Made by a program: the position numbers and the translations under genes. Below the pieces are notes generated by a model. That model ran no database searches. It was given only the letters and a program-made list of their open reading frames with translations, and was not told the origin of the DNA. Shown here piece after piece: positions 51,370 through 64,000 of a stretch of 64,000 nt of DNA. The stretch covers positions 1,487,831 to 1,551,830 of the forward strand of contig VWZW01006282.1 of assembly GCA_013397115.1 (NCBI GenBank), given 5' to 3'. The stretch comes from Edolisoma coerulescens. Its lineage: Eukaryota > Chordata > Aves > Passeriformes > Campephagidae. Within the stretch, counting starts at the first letter, position 1; each line of letters starts with the position of its first letter.

Positions 51370-51900
51370 TCAGAGAATCCACATCCTCTGCTGGCAGCCT
51401 GTTCTGGCTCTTTACTTCTATAATTAGCAAGTTTTTTCCTAACAGCTTGACTCTTCTTTTCATCTAAAGATTTAAATAATGCTGATTTTTTTTCTTCTTA
51501 CTCTATCTTCATGAGTCTGGAGAGTAAATAATGATTGGTAATAAATAACTAATCCTTTATTATTCACAGAAAATAGCTGTTTCCTCAGCTCCCCTTTTAG
51601 CAGTTGCTTTTATAGACTAAGCACCCAAACAGCTTCAGTATTCCATCATAGAATAACCCCATGTTATTTACATTTCTATTGCTGAGGTGTCTCTCCCCTA
51701 TGTGCTCACCATGGGCCTGTTCCTTGAAGTATTATTCCCAAAAATGGACAGAGGACTACAGCTGGGGAGTCATTGGCAGTTAGTAGCATGGCATAATTGC
51801 CTTTCATATTTTAGCTATTACAGTCCTGTAACTGCAGCCAAGAACACCTTCCTCGCAAGAGCATCACAGAGTTCCCGCTCAGCGTAGGATCCCACATGAG
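51370..51900 (-). mobile_element. Old CR1-like LINE remnant, antisense
   Basis: Spaced, weak matches occur in the right order to a reverse-complemented CR1: 'cctctgctggcagcctgttc', 'agttttttcctaacag', 'ttcatgagtctggaga', 'cctcagctccccttttagca', and 'aaaatggacagaggactaca' with 'gctggggagtc'. Indels are many. This is an inference from remembered consensus words. Confidence 0.4.
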
Positions 51901-53072
51901 CCCGGACCTGTCTGATCTCACCCATCAAGTGCAGGACTCCTGGCACTGGTTCCTGCCCCTGGCCTGCCCACAGCAAGGGCGAGAGCTGTGCTGGGCAGAG
52001 GCTCCTGCCTGCACCACTGCTCTGTGTGCCAGCCATGGCTGGCTCCCACCGTCTGGGTGACCCAGGCTGTGCCCACTGCCAGCCAGCCCCCCCAGAAGGT
52101 CACTGCTCCAGCTGCATCCCATGAATGTGAGGTGCCAGATGGCTCCTGCCCTGCCAGGCATCCTATGTGCCATTAACTCATGTGGATGCTTGAAAAACCT
52201 GCAACCCCCACATCCCTTCCTGTTCCACTTCTGATTCTGTGATCTTCTGGAAGTTCAAAAGGCAGAAAGGATTCAGATGGGAACTTCCCTGAGTTATCAC
52301 GGTGGGCAACTGAAGGGAAGGTCTCTAACCAGACAATGAGGCATATTTCAGCTATTTGATCTGAAACCGCCAAAAGAGGCCTCATTCAGAGATGGTTCCC
52401 AAACATCTTCTGAAGAAAAAGAACTGCTCAGAGCACTCTAACAGGGCACTCAAAGAGATGTCCATACTCACTAGAAACTTTTCATTTTGCTAAGCCTTCT
52501 CCTTATTCCCACACCCTTCCTTAGTGTTACATGTTCAGCTGCTGAAAATAGGAGTGCCTTCTGCTTTCTGGCATGCTCATCTACTCATGCAATCAAGAGC
52601 ACTCTCTCTGGGGTTTTATAGGCTTGTGTAGCTCTTTGGCAATGAACACGTTCTCTTCCACATAGTCTGGATTAAGGCAGACAGTGCATTGTATCACTTG
52701 CATTAGTGATTGCCAGGCTGTGTTTAAAGCTTTCTCTGTGTACTCTGTATTTCTGATCTGTGTTCTAGCTTGGAAGGGAACGATATTTAAAAGGATGAAG
52801 ATAGATATGGGTGGCAATCATTACCAAAGCCTGGGAAAATCTTTTGATATCTGGCCCTTGAGTTGCTGGTTCCTGGGTTAGTGATTAGATCTTTCTATTT
52901 GTTCAATACCCAGCACAGTGAGGAATTAGACTGGTGATCCTGGGGAGAAGGGTAGATGTCTGTGCATGACTTCAGTACCTGCCTCAGTCTGAAGCCGTGG
53001 GCTGAACTGGAGTTTCCAGCCCGACTTCAGTGTCCCGCCACAGCTCCAACCCTGGGTGCGTCTGCACGGAGG

Positions 53073-53110
53073 CACTGCAGAGATAAGCCACCACTGCAGA
53101 GATAAGTCAC
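53073..53110. repeat. 19-bp tandem duplication carrying two GATA words
   Basis: cactgcagagataagccac is followed directly by cactgcagagataagtcac, with one mismatch. Each copy contains AGATAAG, the GATA-factor core. Confidence 0.8.
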
Positions 53111-56100
53111 CACAGCTGACAGCAGAGCAAGCTTTCCCAGGGGTCAAGCAGTTCACAGATCACTGAACCTGTTTCCAATACGATTTTTGAATGTAAATAT
53201 TGGGATGTCAGCTTCGGTCTCTCCAAGGCCTTTCCATGAGATTCTCTCCTTCTTGCACAAACACCTGCGCTGCAATTCCTGCTTGTGATTGCCAGCCTTA
53301 GCTTAATCCCAGCCCCTCCCTCACATGAAGTCACCTTGTAGGAAGAAGCTCCTTCCCTCCTCCCATTGTGGATGCAAAGGGCATCAGCCCACCTGGAGAA
53401 ACACGGGACTGAAAAAGGCAACCCCAGCTCTTTTTGTGACTCAGACTGCAGAGCTGCAGTGCAGACAGGAACCTCTGACTATGGATGAAAGCAACTCATT
53501 CCCTCATATCAAAGGGTTAAAACACTTCATTTCTTTGCAACAGGCACTTGGATGCTTCCAGGCATTGTATGAGCTGCTGGGTGTGTTGGGAGTGTCTGCT
53601 GTCTGCCTGGACCATTGTTCTTTTCTTCAAGGCAGCACATCATTCTCTGCTGTAGGAGATCTCATCTCTCCTCCTCAGTGTGGGTGGAAAACCCACCCTT
53701 GACAGCACCTTGCAGTGTCTTGTGCCGCTCCTTGATTTTCCTTCTGATTTGGTATTTGCTGTGACCTTTTAATCTCACCAGGATGGTTCTACTTTGAAGC
53801 ACGAAGCCACATGGTCCCTCGGTTGAGGTGTCACTGCAGTTTGGTGGAAATAGGTTTTGTTTGGGAAGGAAGGGGGAGGGACAGCACCAGCTTTCTATTT
53901 CTGTACATCGCTCCAGATCCTTGCTCTCTGCTGTGCCCGGCTGCTGCCTCGCAGGGTGTGAGAAATTCCATTTCTTCTCTACTTGCCCATTTTGTCTGAC
54001 ATGCTCCTGTGCTTGGGCACTAGACTCGTGCCTGGTCCCCTAAATCTCATGAGAGTCTTGAAAGAAACAGGGCATAACCTAATCTGCTGCTTTCTGTCTA
54101 TAACTGGAGTGCATGACACACTTCTCAAAATAAGCTGCAGTATTTATTGGCTGCTGTACTGTCACAGGGTGCAGAACAGGAAAAGCAGTTCCTCAGCTTT
54201 CATCAGGGCTTTTATTGCCAACCTGACTTGTCACTTTTTTAACTGAAAGCAGCAGGGCTTTTACTTCTTTGTTGGCTTCACCTTTTTGCAAACCAACTAG
54301 GAGAACAAATAAAACAAACATGGCATTTTGGCAGTGCAGGAAGTCAGAGGGATTATTGCATGTGGATTTGTAGGGAACAGGATTCAGCTCCTTCATTTGT
54401 CTAAAGAACCCAGCTCTGACTTTCATCCCTAAACACTCAAAAGTTATCTGGAATGCAGTTTTGCAAAATCCTCAGCCTCTCCTCACTTCAAGTGGCCTGG
54501 CCTGTGCAGAGGGAGAGGAGAACCTGTCTGCTCACAGTGCCAAGAAAGCACTGGCAGATGTTTAGATGGTGCTGATATGTCTTCAGCCACTGGTGTTAAA
54601 TTCCTGAAGGTGTGAGGCTGTGAGGGGTCTGATAAATGGCTCAGACAGGGCACTGCAGCTGCTCTCATCGTGTGCCCAGTCAAGAAAAGATTGTGATTTT
54701 CCAAAAATGAAACACTAAAGTGGAAGAAGATGAATGTGTCTGCATTTTTCAGACTGAGTATATTTCTTAAATACAACTCATCAACATAAATGCTGTCATG
54801 AAGGGGTTTTTAAAATGTAAATGGTAGGAGAAACACTAAGCAACTCAGTGAGCAGAAGGAGGTTTAGGTTAATAGAGCTGCTTTCTGAAAATATCATGAC
54901 ATCAGTGCTTAGCCAGCTTTTTTTTTTGTCTCTCAGTTGTTTCTGGCTTATAAATGCAAACTCTATTACTTCAGCCAGCAAAGCCATTTGTATATGCAAA
55001 CCCATGCACAGGAGATGGCATGAAAGGCCAGATGGCAACAGCATTACAACCTGCTTAGCAGAACAAACACTGCCTGGGACTGTGAGCTTTTACTTCGGGG
55101 TCAATATGAATTGAAGACCCAACTTAAGCTGGCTCTTACTGTCCAAGAACACCCTATATTGATGATAAAATGATAGAAGATTTGCCTTACAACAACATCA
55201 AAATAAATACAAGCATGGCCAGAACAGAAATGGGCCATAGGAAGTCTCGGTCAAAAATTTGATCCAGAGCTCTGCTTGGTGTGTACTTATGAATCCCAAC
55301 GTGCTGACCTAGGGGCTTCATTCTTCTAATCCTGCTGGTTTAGCACATGGAGAAGGGCAGCACTTCCACGAATTGCTGTCCATCTTGTTTGCATAGCAGG
55401 GTAAGCAAATGAAGGCAATCGGAGGCCCTTGGTGGCGTGATAGGCAGTGGGACACACCCAGGGCACCCTTCCAGCTCCTGGGCTCTATCGCCAGCAAACA
55501 GCTCCAGAGCTGCCCGGTGTGAGCAGAGCCCCTTCACACGGAATCAGCCAGAGTGGGGCACGGGCTCATGCCCAGGCACACAGCTCAACCCTGGCCAGGC
55601 ACCACAGGGTGCCCCTCCAGGGCCCAGAGCCAACCCACACCTGCTGGCTGGCACTGTGGGCATTGCAGCCTGCTGACCCTGGCTGTGGCAAACACCTTTC
55701 CTACATATCCCCTCCTTTAACTCATCAAGCCTCCTCCCAAAATATTCCCATCACCCCGGTCTCAAGCCTCCCTGCCAGCTGCAGTCTGGCAGTGTCCTAC
55801 CTAATATTGCTGACAACCGACCTTTTGTCCTTGTGCCGGCTTTGTCCTTCAGATTCAAAATCACATCCTCCCCTGGGTCGGCTTGTGTTTATGCGGCAGC
55901 CTGCCCCAGCATAATCTGTGTAGGGTTTCCTTGGGGTCTTTGTCTTCAGGCATGTGGGCACATTTCACCAGCCTGCATGTTCCTCAATAAACAACTTTCT
56001 CACTGTTTCTCCAAAGGTCTCTCATGTTTCCTCAGAAAGAGCTTTATCTGTGCACTAATTCATTCCTGGCTTCTTTGCCTACTGTGATGTCCGGTCCATC

Positions 56101-59100
56101 TCTGTGAGTTCAGGCTGCGTCACAGTGGCCACCCGAGGTGTATTAGATAACACTCACGCAGAGGTGTCCCTGCCCTCCTCTGCATCCCCACTGTCCTGGG
56201 AGAGCCCCAGCCTGTGACACCAGCTACTAATGCCCAGGGCACTGAGAAAAGTAAATCCTCTTGCTCCTCCACAGGAGGCTGGAGAACTGCCCACTTTCTC
56301 CAGAGATGCTGAATATAAGTGGGTAGGTGTGAGAGGTGCAGATGCTTTAACAGGAATGTTTTTTCAAGAACCAGCCCTACTGTCTGGAGACGGCGCCAGA
56401 GTGTTGTGTTTGCTGCTTCTGACTCAAAGAAGAGGGATATAAATAGGCTTGTTCAGAGCTTACCACAGAGGGTGTGCTGCTGTCACACTGGTACCTGCAC
56501 ACAGCACTGCTTAATGTTCATTTACCTTTGTTGATATTGCATTCCCTAATTTTTTACCACATCGATGTCCACCCTCTCTAGCCCAGTATTTAATGCATGA
56601 GGTATGGATTTTTCTTCTGACCTTCTTCACAGCACAGAGTGCATGTACCTGGTACCCTCCTGATGAGGTGAATCCAAATTTAGAAGCATTTCCTTGTGAA
56701 GCAAATGACTTTGCCTTTGATGAGAAGCACCTGGCTGAATAGCTGAGTGATGGTTTCCCTCTAGACCTTTCTCAGAAGCAAAAAGCAGCTGTTATCCTTG
56801 TGCTAAGTAGTCTCAAACAATATAAAAATCTAGCAGTTATTGATCTCCTGTAGTTAACGCCACAAATTTTGCCAGTAAGCAGTAGAATTTTTTTAACATC
56901 CCTGAATAAAAGCTAAGAAGGGAGGCAGCGATTTTCCATCTCTCTGCCAACACTGATCTGCCTCAGGGACTTGGCAGGACAAGTGACAGCCAGGCCTGAC
57001 AGGCCTGTCTGCAAACAACATGAGATGGTAGAAGGTCATTTAACACATTAGCTCCACCTGTGAGGAGAGAGGCCTGCACTCACGCTCCTGCTGCGGGCAC
57101 CAAGTGCTTGTGGCTTCAGGCTCAAGAGCAAAATCCACATTCCCTGCATAGCCACGGAGCTTTTTAGAGCTCTGGTGTGAGATATTCAGAGCAGTCTGGA
57201 AGTGGGCAGGCATGGCCTGGCAGATAACCACCAGCTCACTTGTTTCCAGGAGTGTCTTCTGCGATGTTGTGGGTCCTTCTGCCCTGGGTTTTAATTCTCT
57301 GAGTGATGGATCTGTTCACTGTGCAAGCTGTGGCTCCATCTGTAGTCACATAGCCAGCTGAGTATTTGTACTTTTGAGTGCCAGGTAAGGGAGACTGGAT
57401 GAATGGAGAGAGAGCAGAGCACTGTTTGTGGAGTTGGGATGCATATGAAGAAGAGGAGATGTGGCAAATGTCAGGGGAGAATGGTGAGGATGAGCAACCA
57501 GGTAAGGCTGGAAAGGAAAAACAGACCCTTCCTGGATTTTTCCCCATGGCTGAAATCTGAAAGCATTCACATTTTTTTATGTACTTTTGAGGAATAAACT
57601 AAAGGAATTTGGTGCCTGTCTTCTGCTTTACAAGTATTTAATTATTTTTTGCACATTCAGCTGCTAACAAACCAGCAGGCTCAGCCTGGTGGCCCTGCCT
57701 GCCTTCCCGAGGACAGCAGCAGTGGCAGCCACAGCAGCAAGCAGTTGCCTGTTCCCCTTTGCACTTCTGCATTCAAGGGTCTCAAAGCATTTTTTTAGAC
57801 AGGGCACAGCCATCACTTCTCTTTCCTGAGGAGGAAACCATAATAAAAGGAGAGGAAGTGATGGGTGCAAGCTGATGTGGTGTGGCTCCATGACCCTTCA
57901 GCCCAAAGAGGGTGAGGGATGTTCCAGGGGCTTCCAGTGACCTGGGACACCCAGCTCTCCTGGGGTGTGCTATCCACTGCAGATGGCCTTTCTGTTGTTC
58001 TCTGCAATGAGAAAGGGACTCAGAAACACCAGCTCTGTACAAAATCAAAACTTAGCCCCACGCCCTGAGCTGCACCAATAAATTTGTGTTTCCCTGAATC
58101 CCACTACCGGCATTTTCTGCTCTGTGCTTCCCATGAGGCAGCCCACACTTATGTCCTTGAGGTTAAGTTCACTTTTTATCCAATGTATTTTCCAGCCTAA
58201 AAGCCTTCTAGCTCCAAAGCCCCAAAGGAAATGGTTTGCAGCAATTCCTTAGTACTGCAAGCAACAAATGTAATGTTTCCTCTGGTTTTGAGACAATGCC
58301 ATGTAACTCTTCAAGAGTCTGGCATTAAGCAGCCAAATCAGTGGCAGACATGACAGATGCTTTTCAGCAGTGTTTAATCAAGGTGTTTAGGTCCATTAGA
58401 CTCCCAGTCAAGCAAGCCAGCACCCCACTGCAACCTTGGCCCCCTCATCTACCTGCCTCTGTCCCCTCCAGTATTTCCACCTCTTCCCGCAGTCCTTTTG
58501 ACCAGCATGGGGAGTTACATGTGCCCCAGCAGCCTCAAACGGGTGAACTCATCCCTGCCTCGGTGGTGTGGTGGCCAGTAGGGTCCATGGGGCCCTTGGG
58601 ATGCTTGAAGAAGGAGCACAAACTGTCCATGCCTCAGCCCATGTACACTTTGTACAGGTTATCAGCTTTTCCACAGATTTTTCAGAATTGAGGATTAGCA
58701 GGGAGCTTGCTGAAATAGTTTATGAACATGTTCTGTGGGTGCATTAATACTCCTGCAGCTAGGGATTGCCTTTGCAGGCTGCCTCTGCCACCACCGGCTC
58801 CTGAAGGCATCTCCCTCGTTTCTGTTTCACCTCCATGGAAGTCAGGGCTGTGACTTTCGGAGATGGCTTGCGGCTGTTTGCGTGAGCTCATGGAAAGAAG
58901 TGAAGTCAGTCATAAAGTCAGAGCTTGCAGGGCTGGTACTGGTTTTGGCTTGCATGAAGGACACGGTGTTTCAGCTGGCAGGCTTGTTTCCAATGCTGCA
59001 TTGATGAGGAGCAAACACAAGCCCTCAGCCAGTCTGTGTCCAAGTGAACAGAAATGTCAGGGCACACGGGCTCATCCCCTCCCTTCCCTTCCCTATTAAA

Positions 59101-60688
59101 ACCTCAAGATTTTTGAAGAAGAACAAGGTGTCAGCTGGTGGCTCTGCTAGTCACGCTCTTCTCAGAGGGGGTAGGAAACTCTGCTGCATTGCCAAATGCT
59201 TTGGTGACCTTGGTGAGGGAGGATGGTGACCAATGATACCATGACACATTACTGGAGGTTGATGTGTCCCAGTACCTCCTGAAGATTTTTGCTGGCTGAG
59301 GAAGCTGGGCTACTCAATACCCATTTAATTAAACTCTGGGCATGACACAGACCATTTATTTTCCTTATTGGTAACTCCACATGAGGCAGCACGTCACAAG
59401 CTTGAGTCCCAGCAGATACCTGTCCACATCACAAGTTAAAAATAATTCTCTGCTGCTGGGGTTAGAGGCAGAGACTTTGGTTTGGGCTACTCAGGAGTCA
59501 CACCAAAGTGCTGCAACACTCCCTCTGGTTTTCACAGTTTGTGAATCATATCTGGCATCGTGAGAGTAATTTAAATAGGGTCATGAGGGCAGGCAGTGGA
59601 TGCTGTTAGCACAGATCTACTCTGATTCTGGGGACCCCGGTGGCAGCAGAGTTAGGGAGAGGTCCAGTCTTCCCTGCTTTGGGCATGTGCCCAGCCATGT
59701 GCTTCATGCTGTGGAGTGCTTGCTCACTCCTTGCACCATCAGGCTGAAATCTGTGAGGTCAACCATCATCCATAAGGAACACTGAGTGTCTTTTCAGGCA
59801 TGTGCCTCTGCCCCTTCGCAGGCTGTCTCTGAGGTTTTCAGACCTTGAAGGGCTTTGCAGTGCACAGCAGTTAACTCTGAGTAGCTGTAAAATCAGGCAA
59901 CTATAAAGTGAAAATTGAGCAGAAAAAGGTGTTAGGTCAGGAATTTTCCAATCCAAACCGGTCAAAACACACAGCAAAGATCCACTGTGCAAAATTAATT
60001 GTGTTTATAGGGCCATGTGTTCACTGGCTGCAATGAAAAAGCAGAAATAACTTAGATAATAAAAGTAAAATTGACATGAAGAGAAACTTGGGAGTGTTTT
60101 CTGTAAGAGAATGGAGGGAAGGCGTCTCTTGGAAATTCCTATTTTGCCCATCTCAGAGGGACTTTAGGGAAGCAATCAAACCCAAAAGCCATCTGAGCAG
60201 AGGAAAGGTCCACACAGGCCCAGCAAGAGCTGCATTTTAGCCCATCTGAATGAGCTGACAGATGCAGTTAATGAAAAAGCTTTGCTTTTGGATGCTGAAA
60301 AGGAGATGATTTCTGATGTATGGACTGGAGGAAGGTTTTGTGGGAAAGCTAGTGCGATGAGTAAGAAATGTGCCTACATTTAATGGAGATTTTCAAAAGG
60401 AAAGGGTGTGCTATATGGTGCCCAAACTTTGTTTTGTCAGCTGGATTTGAAACACTGTGTTTGCTTAATGGTAATGACCCCTGTGAGTTTGCTGTAATGT
60501 GGGACGACACACAGGCATGTGGTCGGCCTCAGCTAGAAGAGCTTCCCAAAGGGTGATGCTGCAGGACTTGGCCTGACATGACTGCTGGGTGAATCAGAGA
60601 CTCAGTGGCTGCAACCTTCCCATGGACAGAGAGGCAATGCTAAGTTCATGGGCTGCTGATCAGAGTGAGAGGGTGTCTCCTTGTCCGC

Positions 60689-60890
60689 ATCATAGAAACA
60701 GGGAATGATCTAAGTTGCAAGGGACCCCTGGAGGTCCTCTGCCCCAACCTCCTGCCCAAAACAGGCCTGACTCTTAACTCAGATGAAGGTGCTCAAGGCA
60801 TTTTCCAGTTGAGTTTTCTCCAGGGATGAAGAGTCCACCTGTTTCCAGGCCTCTGCTCTAGTGTCCCACTATTGTCATAGTGGAATACTG
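60689..60890 (-). mobile_element. Diverged CR1 LINE fragment, antisense
   Basis: Matches the reverse-complemented CR1 3' end: 'catcatagaaacagggaatg', 'ttgcaagggacccctggagg', 'tcctctgccccaacctcctg', and 'tccagggatgaagagtccac'. It is older than the copies near 17 and 19 kb. Confidence 0.65.
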
Positions 60891-63800
60891 TTTTGTTATA
60901 TATCAGCTTGGATCGATATCTTCATCTGTCATAAAGAATGCTGCCTCTTCTGTTTTTCTGTAGAGAGTGTGAGATTTTAGAGGGATTTGTGTTTTACCCT
61001 CCAAGGATTAAAATAAAGTAAGATTGTCCTTGATGCTGGTTTCCTGCAAACAGTACCATAATGAATGCTTATTCTGAAATCTTATCAGATCGTGCCCTAG
61101 GAGAGGAATGAGAGACACTGTTCTAAAGACTAAATATAGTTATTTAAAAAAACAATGATGAGCTTCTTTCTTGCTTCCTCTGGGAAAGATAAAACCATGG
61201 CTTGTTGTGTGTAAGCTTTGCCTGCAGTTTCTCCCATGAACCAGAGATACGTAAGAATATAAAGCAATATTTCAGTAATTTTTACTTTGTATTCTGGCAG
61301 GAGCCTCTGCAGCTGTTCTGGTACAAAGTCAAACCTCAGGCTGCATTGTTACTTGGCAGGTGCTGGCCCATGCAGGTGGCAAAGTGGAGTCCCTCTACAT
61401 TAAAACTGGGTATCAGACAGAATGAGATCAATTTTTTATAGAAGTCAGTTGGAATTGTATCTCTCTCTGGAAGAGGACCTGGATATTCCCTCCCCAAAAA
61501 GCAAGTTCATGCCTGCTGTTCCCACTGGGAAGAGCAAATGCTCTCCTTCCCTCTGTCACAACCTACAGATGAGTGCAAGGGAAGGTGGGAGCATGGCCCT
61601 GTTTCCACCAGGCAGTCGAGGACATGATCATGTCTCACTTCTAAATGGAGTGCTGAAGGAAGAAAGAGGCTGCTCTTGCTGACTTGGCAGAGGTCAGGCA
61701 AGCATCTCAGGTTTTCTCTCCAGTGTCAATAGAAAGGAGTCAGATCCAGGGTGCAGCTCAGTAGATGTGACCTGGCTCACCCAACATACACTTCCAGAAG
61801 AAATCATCCTCAACTGCAAATCTGGGGGAATTTTAGAAGGCAGAATGGAGTATTAACCAAGGGTGTCTTTATTTAATCCACAAAGGCAGATTTTGAGGTG
61901 TCTTTTGAAATCCATGGGCCTCTGGTTCTCTGAAGGTTGGAGCTGTCTCCTTCCCATCTGGAGGTGGCCTGGAGCTGTGAATGATCTCCCAGGCCTATCC
62001 TCTCTGGATGGTGGGGTGTCCTCCACCTCAGTTCAATCCCTGGCCCACTGAGCCACACTGAGTGCCACAGTGTGTCCCCAAATGCACCTCTGAAGTGAAG
62101 ATCCAGAGTGGACCAGTCTACTTTATCAGACTGGCACTAGCGGGTGGAATGTAACACCAAGGATACCCCTTCCAGAGCAAAGGAGCATTTGCAAATTAAG
62201 CAGAATACTTTTCTTGTTACTTAGGAATACAGTGATGAGCCCAGGGATGGCTGTTTTACATTTTGGAGGCAGCTGGATGAGGAAAAAGCAGGGCTTAGCC
62301 ATCAGGTGGCACTCTGAGCATGCTGTTCAGCAGAGATGTCACTCACAATGTTCCTGCGATGGAGGAAATTCCTTCAATTAAAGAATATGACATAAACTTC
62401 ATGAGCTGTGATTCATTTCAGGTTAACTCCCTTTCTTTATTCCTGCAAAATTAATCATCCAGCTACTGCATTGTTTTAATACACAGGAGTCCTAGGAAGA
62501 GAAGTACAGAAACGACATATTTTCCTAATGTTTCTTTATCTAAATATTTATTATGTGGCTTAATATTTTTGCCAAAGTAGAATAATTCCACTATTTGTTC
62601 TCCTGTAGTAAACTAGCATATCTTGGCATCTGTTCTGAATTTGTGCCTGTCTTTGTCTTAATCTCCTATCATCAAACAGATCTCAAAATAGGAACCTGAA
62701 TTAATGATCTCCATTTTTTTCCACATAAATCCCTTCTTAATCTTTTCAGCCATTTAATGGTATTTGCAGTCTCTGCTATTGTTCTGCATGAGGTTTCACT
62801 TGGGAAGAATTTCACTTGAGAGCTTTTTTTTCTAGAATTATACATCTAGATAAAAACATGATATTTCAAATGCCTTCCTGGTTTGTTCCTTGGTAATTTT
62901 TTAGCAGTAGAGCATTTTCAACTTTGATATACCAGCATATAGTTTATTTTTAGTATGTTGGTTCTACATTAGTGCTTCTACAGGAAAAACTGTAGTGACA
63001 GCAATTGAAGGGTGAAATGAAAGGACTCGTGGTTAGCACTGCAGAACAGCACTGCAGACTATAAAATTGCTGTTCTGCTGCTTGAAGCCAGGATTTTGTA
63101 ACTGGCATCAATGGGAGAGAGATCAGGCTCTGTAGCAGATGGCAAATACTACTCACACGCAGAAGACAGCAGGACTGAACGTTTTTTGCACAATATTCTC
63201 CCCTTCTGCCCAGCATATTTGTAAAACATATTTTTTAACTTTTCTGACCTACTCACCACAGAAAACAATTTGATTCCTTACTCCTGCGTCATCTGACCCT
63301 GATATTTGGTGTATTCCCTGCCATTCATGGCTCCCATCCCCAGAGCCGGGAACAAAGCCGTGTTTGTTACAGGGAAAAGCATGAGCTCATCCATTGTAAT
63401 CACCCGGCTGCTTTAGCTGCTGCTCCAAAGGAGGTTTTGTGGCAATTTCTGAATGCCTTCAGACAAGCCAGCACTGGATAAACTTTGGTTGAATCTTCAG
63501 GGAGCAACACTGAGTGGATTAAGTGCTCGTAGCTGCCGTAAGAATAGGTTTTTCTGAATCCAGGGAAGCCCCGGTTATTCAGATAATGCGGGGGGGGTTC
63601 AGCTCCAAACACAGCACCTCTTGGAGGCTCAGGGAAGCAAGGTCCCAGTGCAGGCTTCAGGCACCCCCGCAGCCGGTAACCCAGATAATCCTTTGATCCT
63701 CTGACATTCAGGGCTTCAAGGAAACAAAGGTGAGGAAATGAGAAATGCAAATAAGTAATTTGAAAGTGTGAAGAAAAGGACTTGTTGAAGCTCAAGCTTG

Positions 63801-64000
63801 CCAAAAATAGCACTGAAACAACTGCATTTTATGCAGATGAGTTATAATCACATGTAAATTGCATTTTTTTTTTTCAATTGGATTCACTGTAGCTTTCAAT
63901 TTAGAGACCTGCTTGAGGTCCCTGAAGGTCTCTAATCTCTCCTCCAGCTTTGGCTCCAAGGCAGAAGACTTTGCTAAAATTATTCATGTGCTGCCTGGCT

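Larger units (their letters stand above)
44861..64000. other. Intergenic stretch right of BAG5, no supported gene
   Basis: About 19 kb in which I recognise no protein family, tRNA or rRNA. GC content is higher than in the left part, so open frames are longer by chance. By synteny TRMT61A would be the next gene, on the minus strand, but none of its methyltransferase motifs are seen here. Contents that can be named are CR1-like remnants (45.6, 47.8, 51.4 and 60.7 kb), small tandem repeats (50.0, 53.07 kb), and an unexplained 137-codon minus-strand frame at 63400-63813. Confidence 0.6.

Noticed and set aside
55447..55914. 155-codon plus-strand frame
   Set aside because: Pro/Ser/Ala-rich in a locally GC-rich stretch, with a second frame open over the same bases. 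No motif recognised.
1..64000. CRISPR arrays, tRNA and rRNA genes, bacterial operons, viral genes
   Set aside because: I looked for regular spaced repeats, tRNA-like box A/B pairs, rRNA words and viral protein motifs. None was convincing; the only reverse transcriptase is that of the CR1 LINE.

Overview
The window looks like nuclear DNA of a bird. It carries several CR1 LINE fragments, including recent ones with the typical avian 3' end, compact GC-rich CpG-island promoters, and a gene order matching the vertebrate COA8-BAG5 locus (human 14q32, avian chromosome 5 equivalent). I cannot name the species. The sequence is draft quality: one 194-base run of N at 39496-39689 and four isolated N at 16357, 16541, 29327 and 39231.

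Layout. (1) 1-16110: AT-rich, no recognisable coding exon, probably intron 1 of a minus-strand gene. (2) About 15840-16690: a CpG island with two consensus minus-strand splice donors. By synteny this is probably the promoter and non-coding first exon of KLC1; no KLC1 coding exon is in the window. (3) 16690-32195: intergenic, with CR1 copies at 16.9-17.4, 18.0, 19.4 and 29.0-30.2 kb. The last holds an exact 271-bp duplication around a single N, most likely an assembly error. (4) 32317-39435, minus strand: a complete five-exon COA8 gene (194 residues), reconstructed here from conserved protein blocks, splice sites and matching intron phases. (5) 39436-40178: a shared head-to-head COA8/BAG5 promoter, broken by the N run, which probably hides BAG5 exon 1. 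(6) 40208-41560, plus strand: the complete BAG5 coding sequence in one exon (450 residues, five BAG domains), followed by a long 3'UTR that may end near 44.86 kb. (7) 44860-64000: about 19 kb with no gene I can support, holding older CR1-like LINE remnants and small tandem repeats.

Both confirmed genes are housekeeping. COA8 is a mitochondrial cytochrome c oxidase assembly or protection factor, and BAG5 is an HSP70 co-chaperone; they appear to share a bidirectional promoter. I found no CRISPR array, tRNA, rRNA, viral gene or undescribed multi-gene system. The most interesting items are the extreme base-composition split inside COA8, a CAG/CTG tract beside its exon 2 donor, a palindrome with two divergent Ets-IRF-like sites in the putative KLC1 intron, and the assembly faults.
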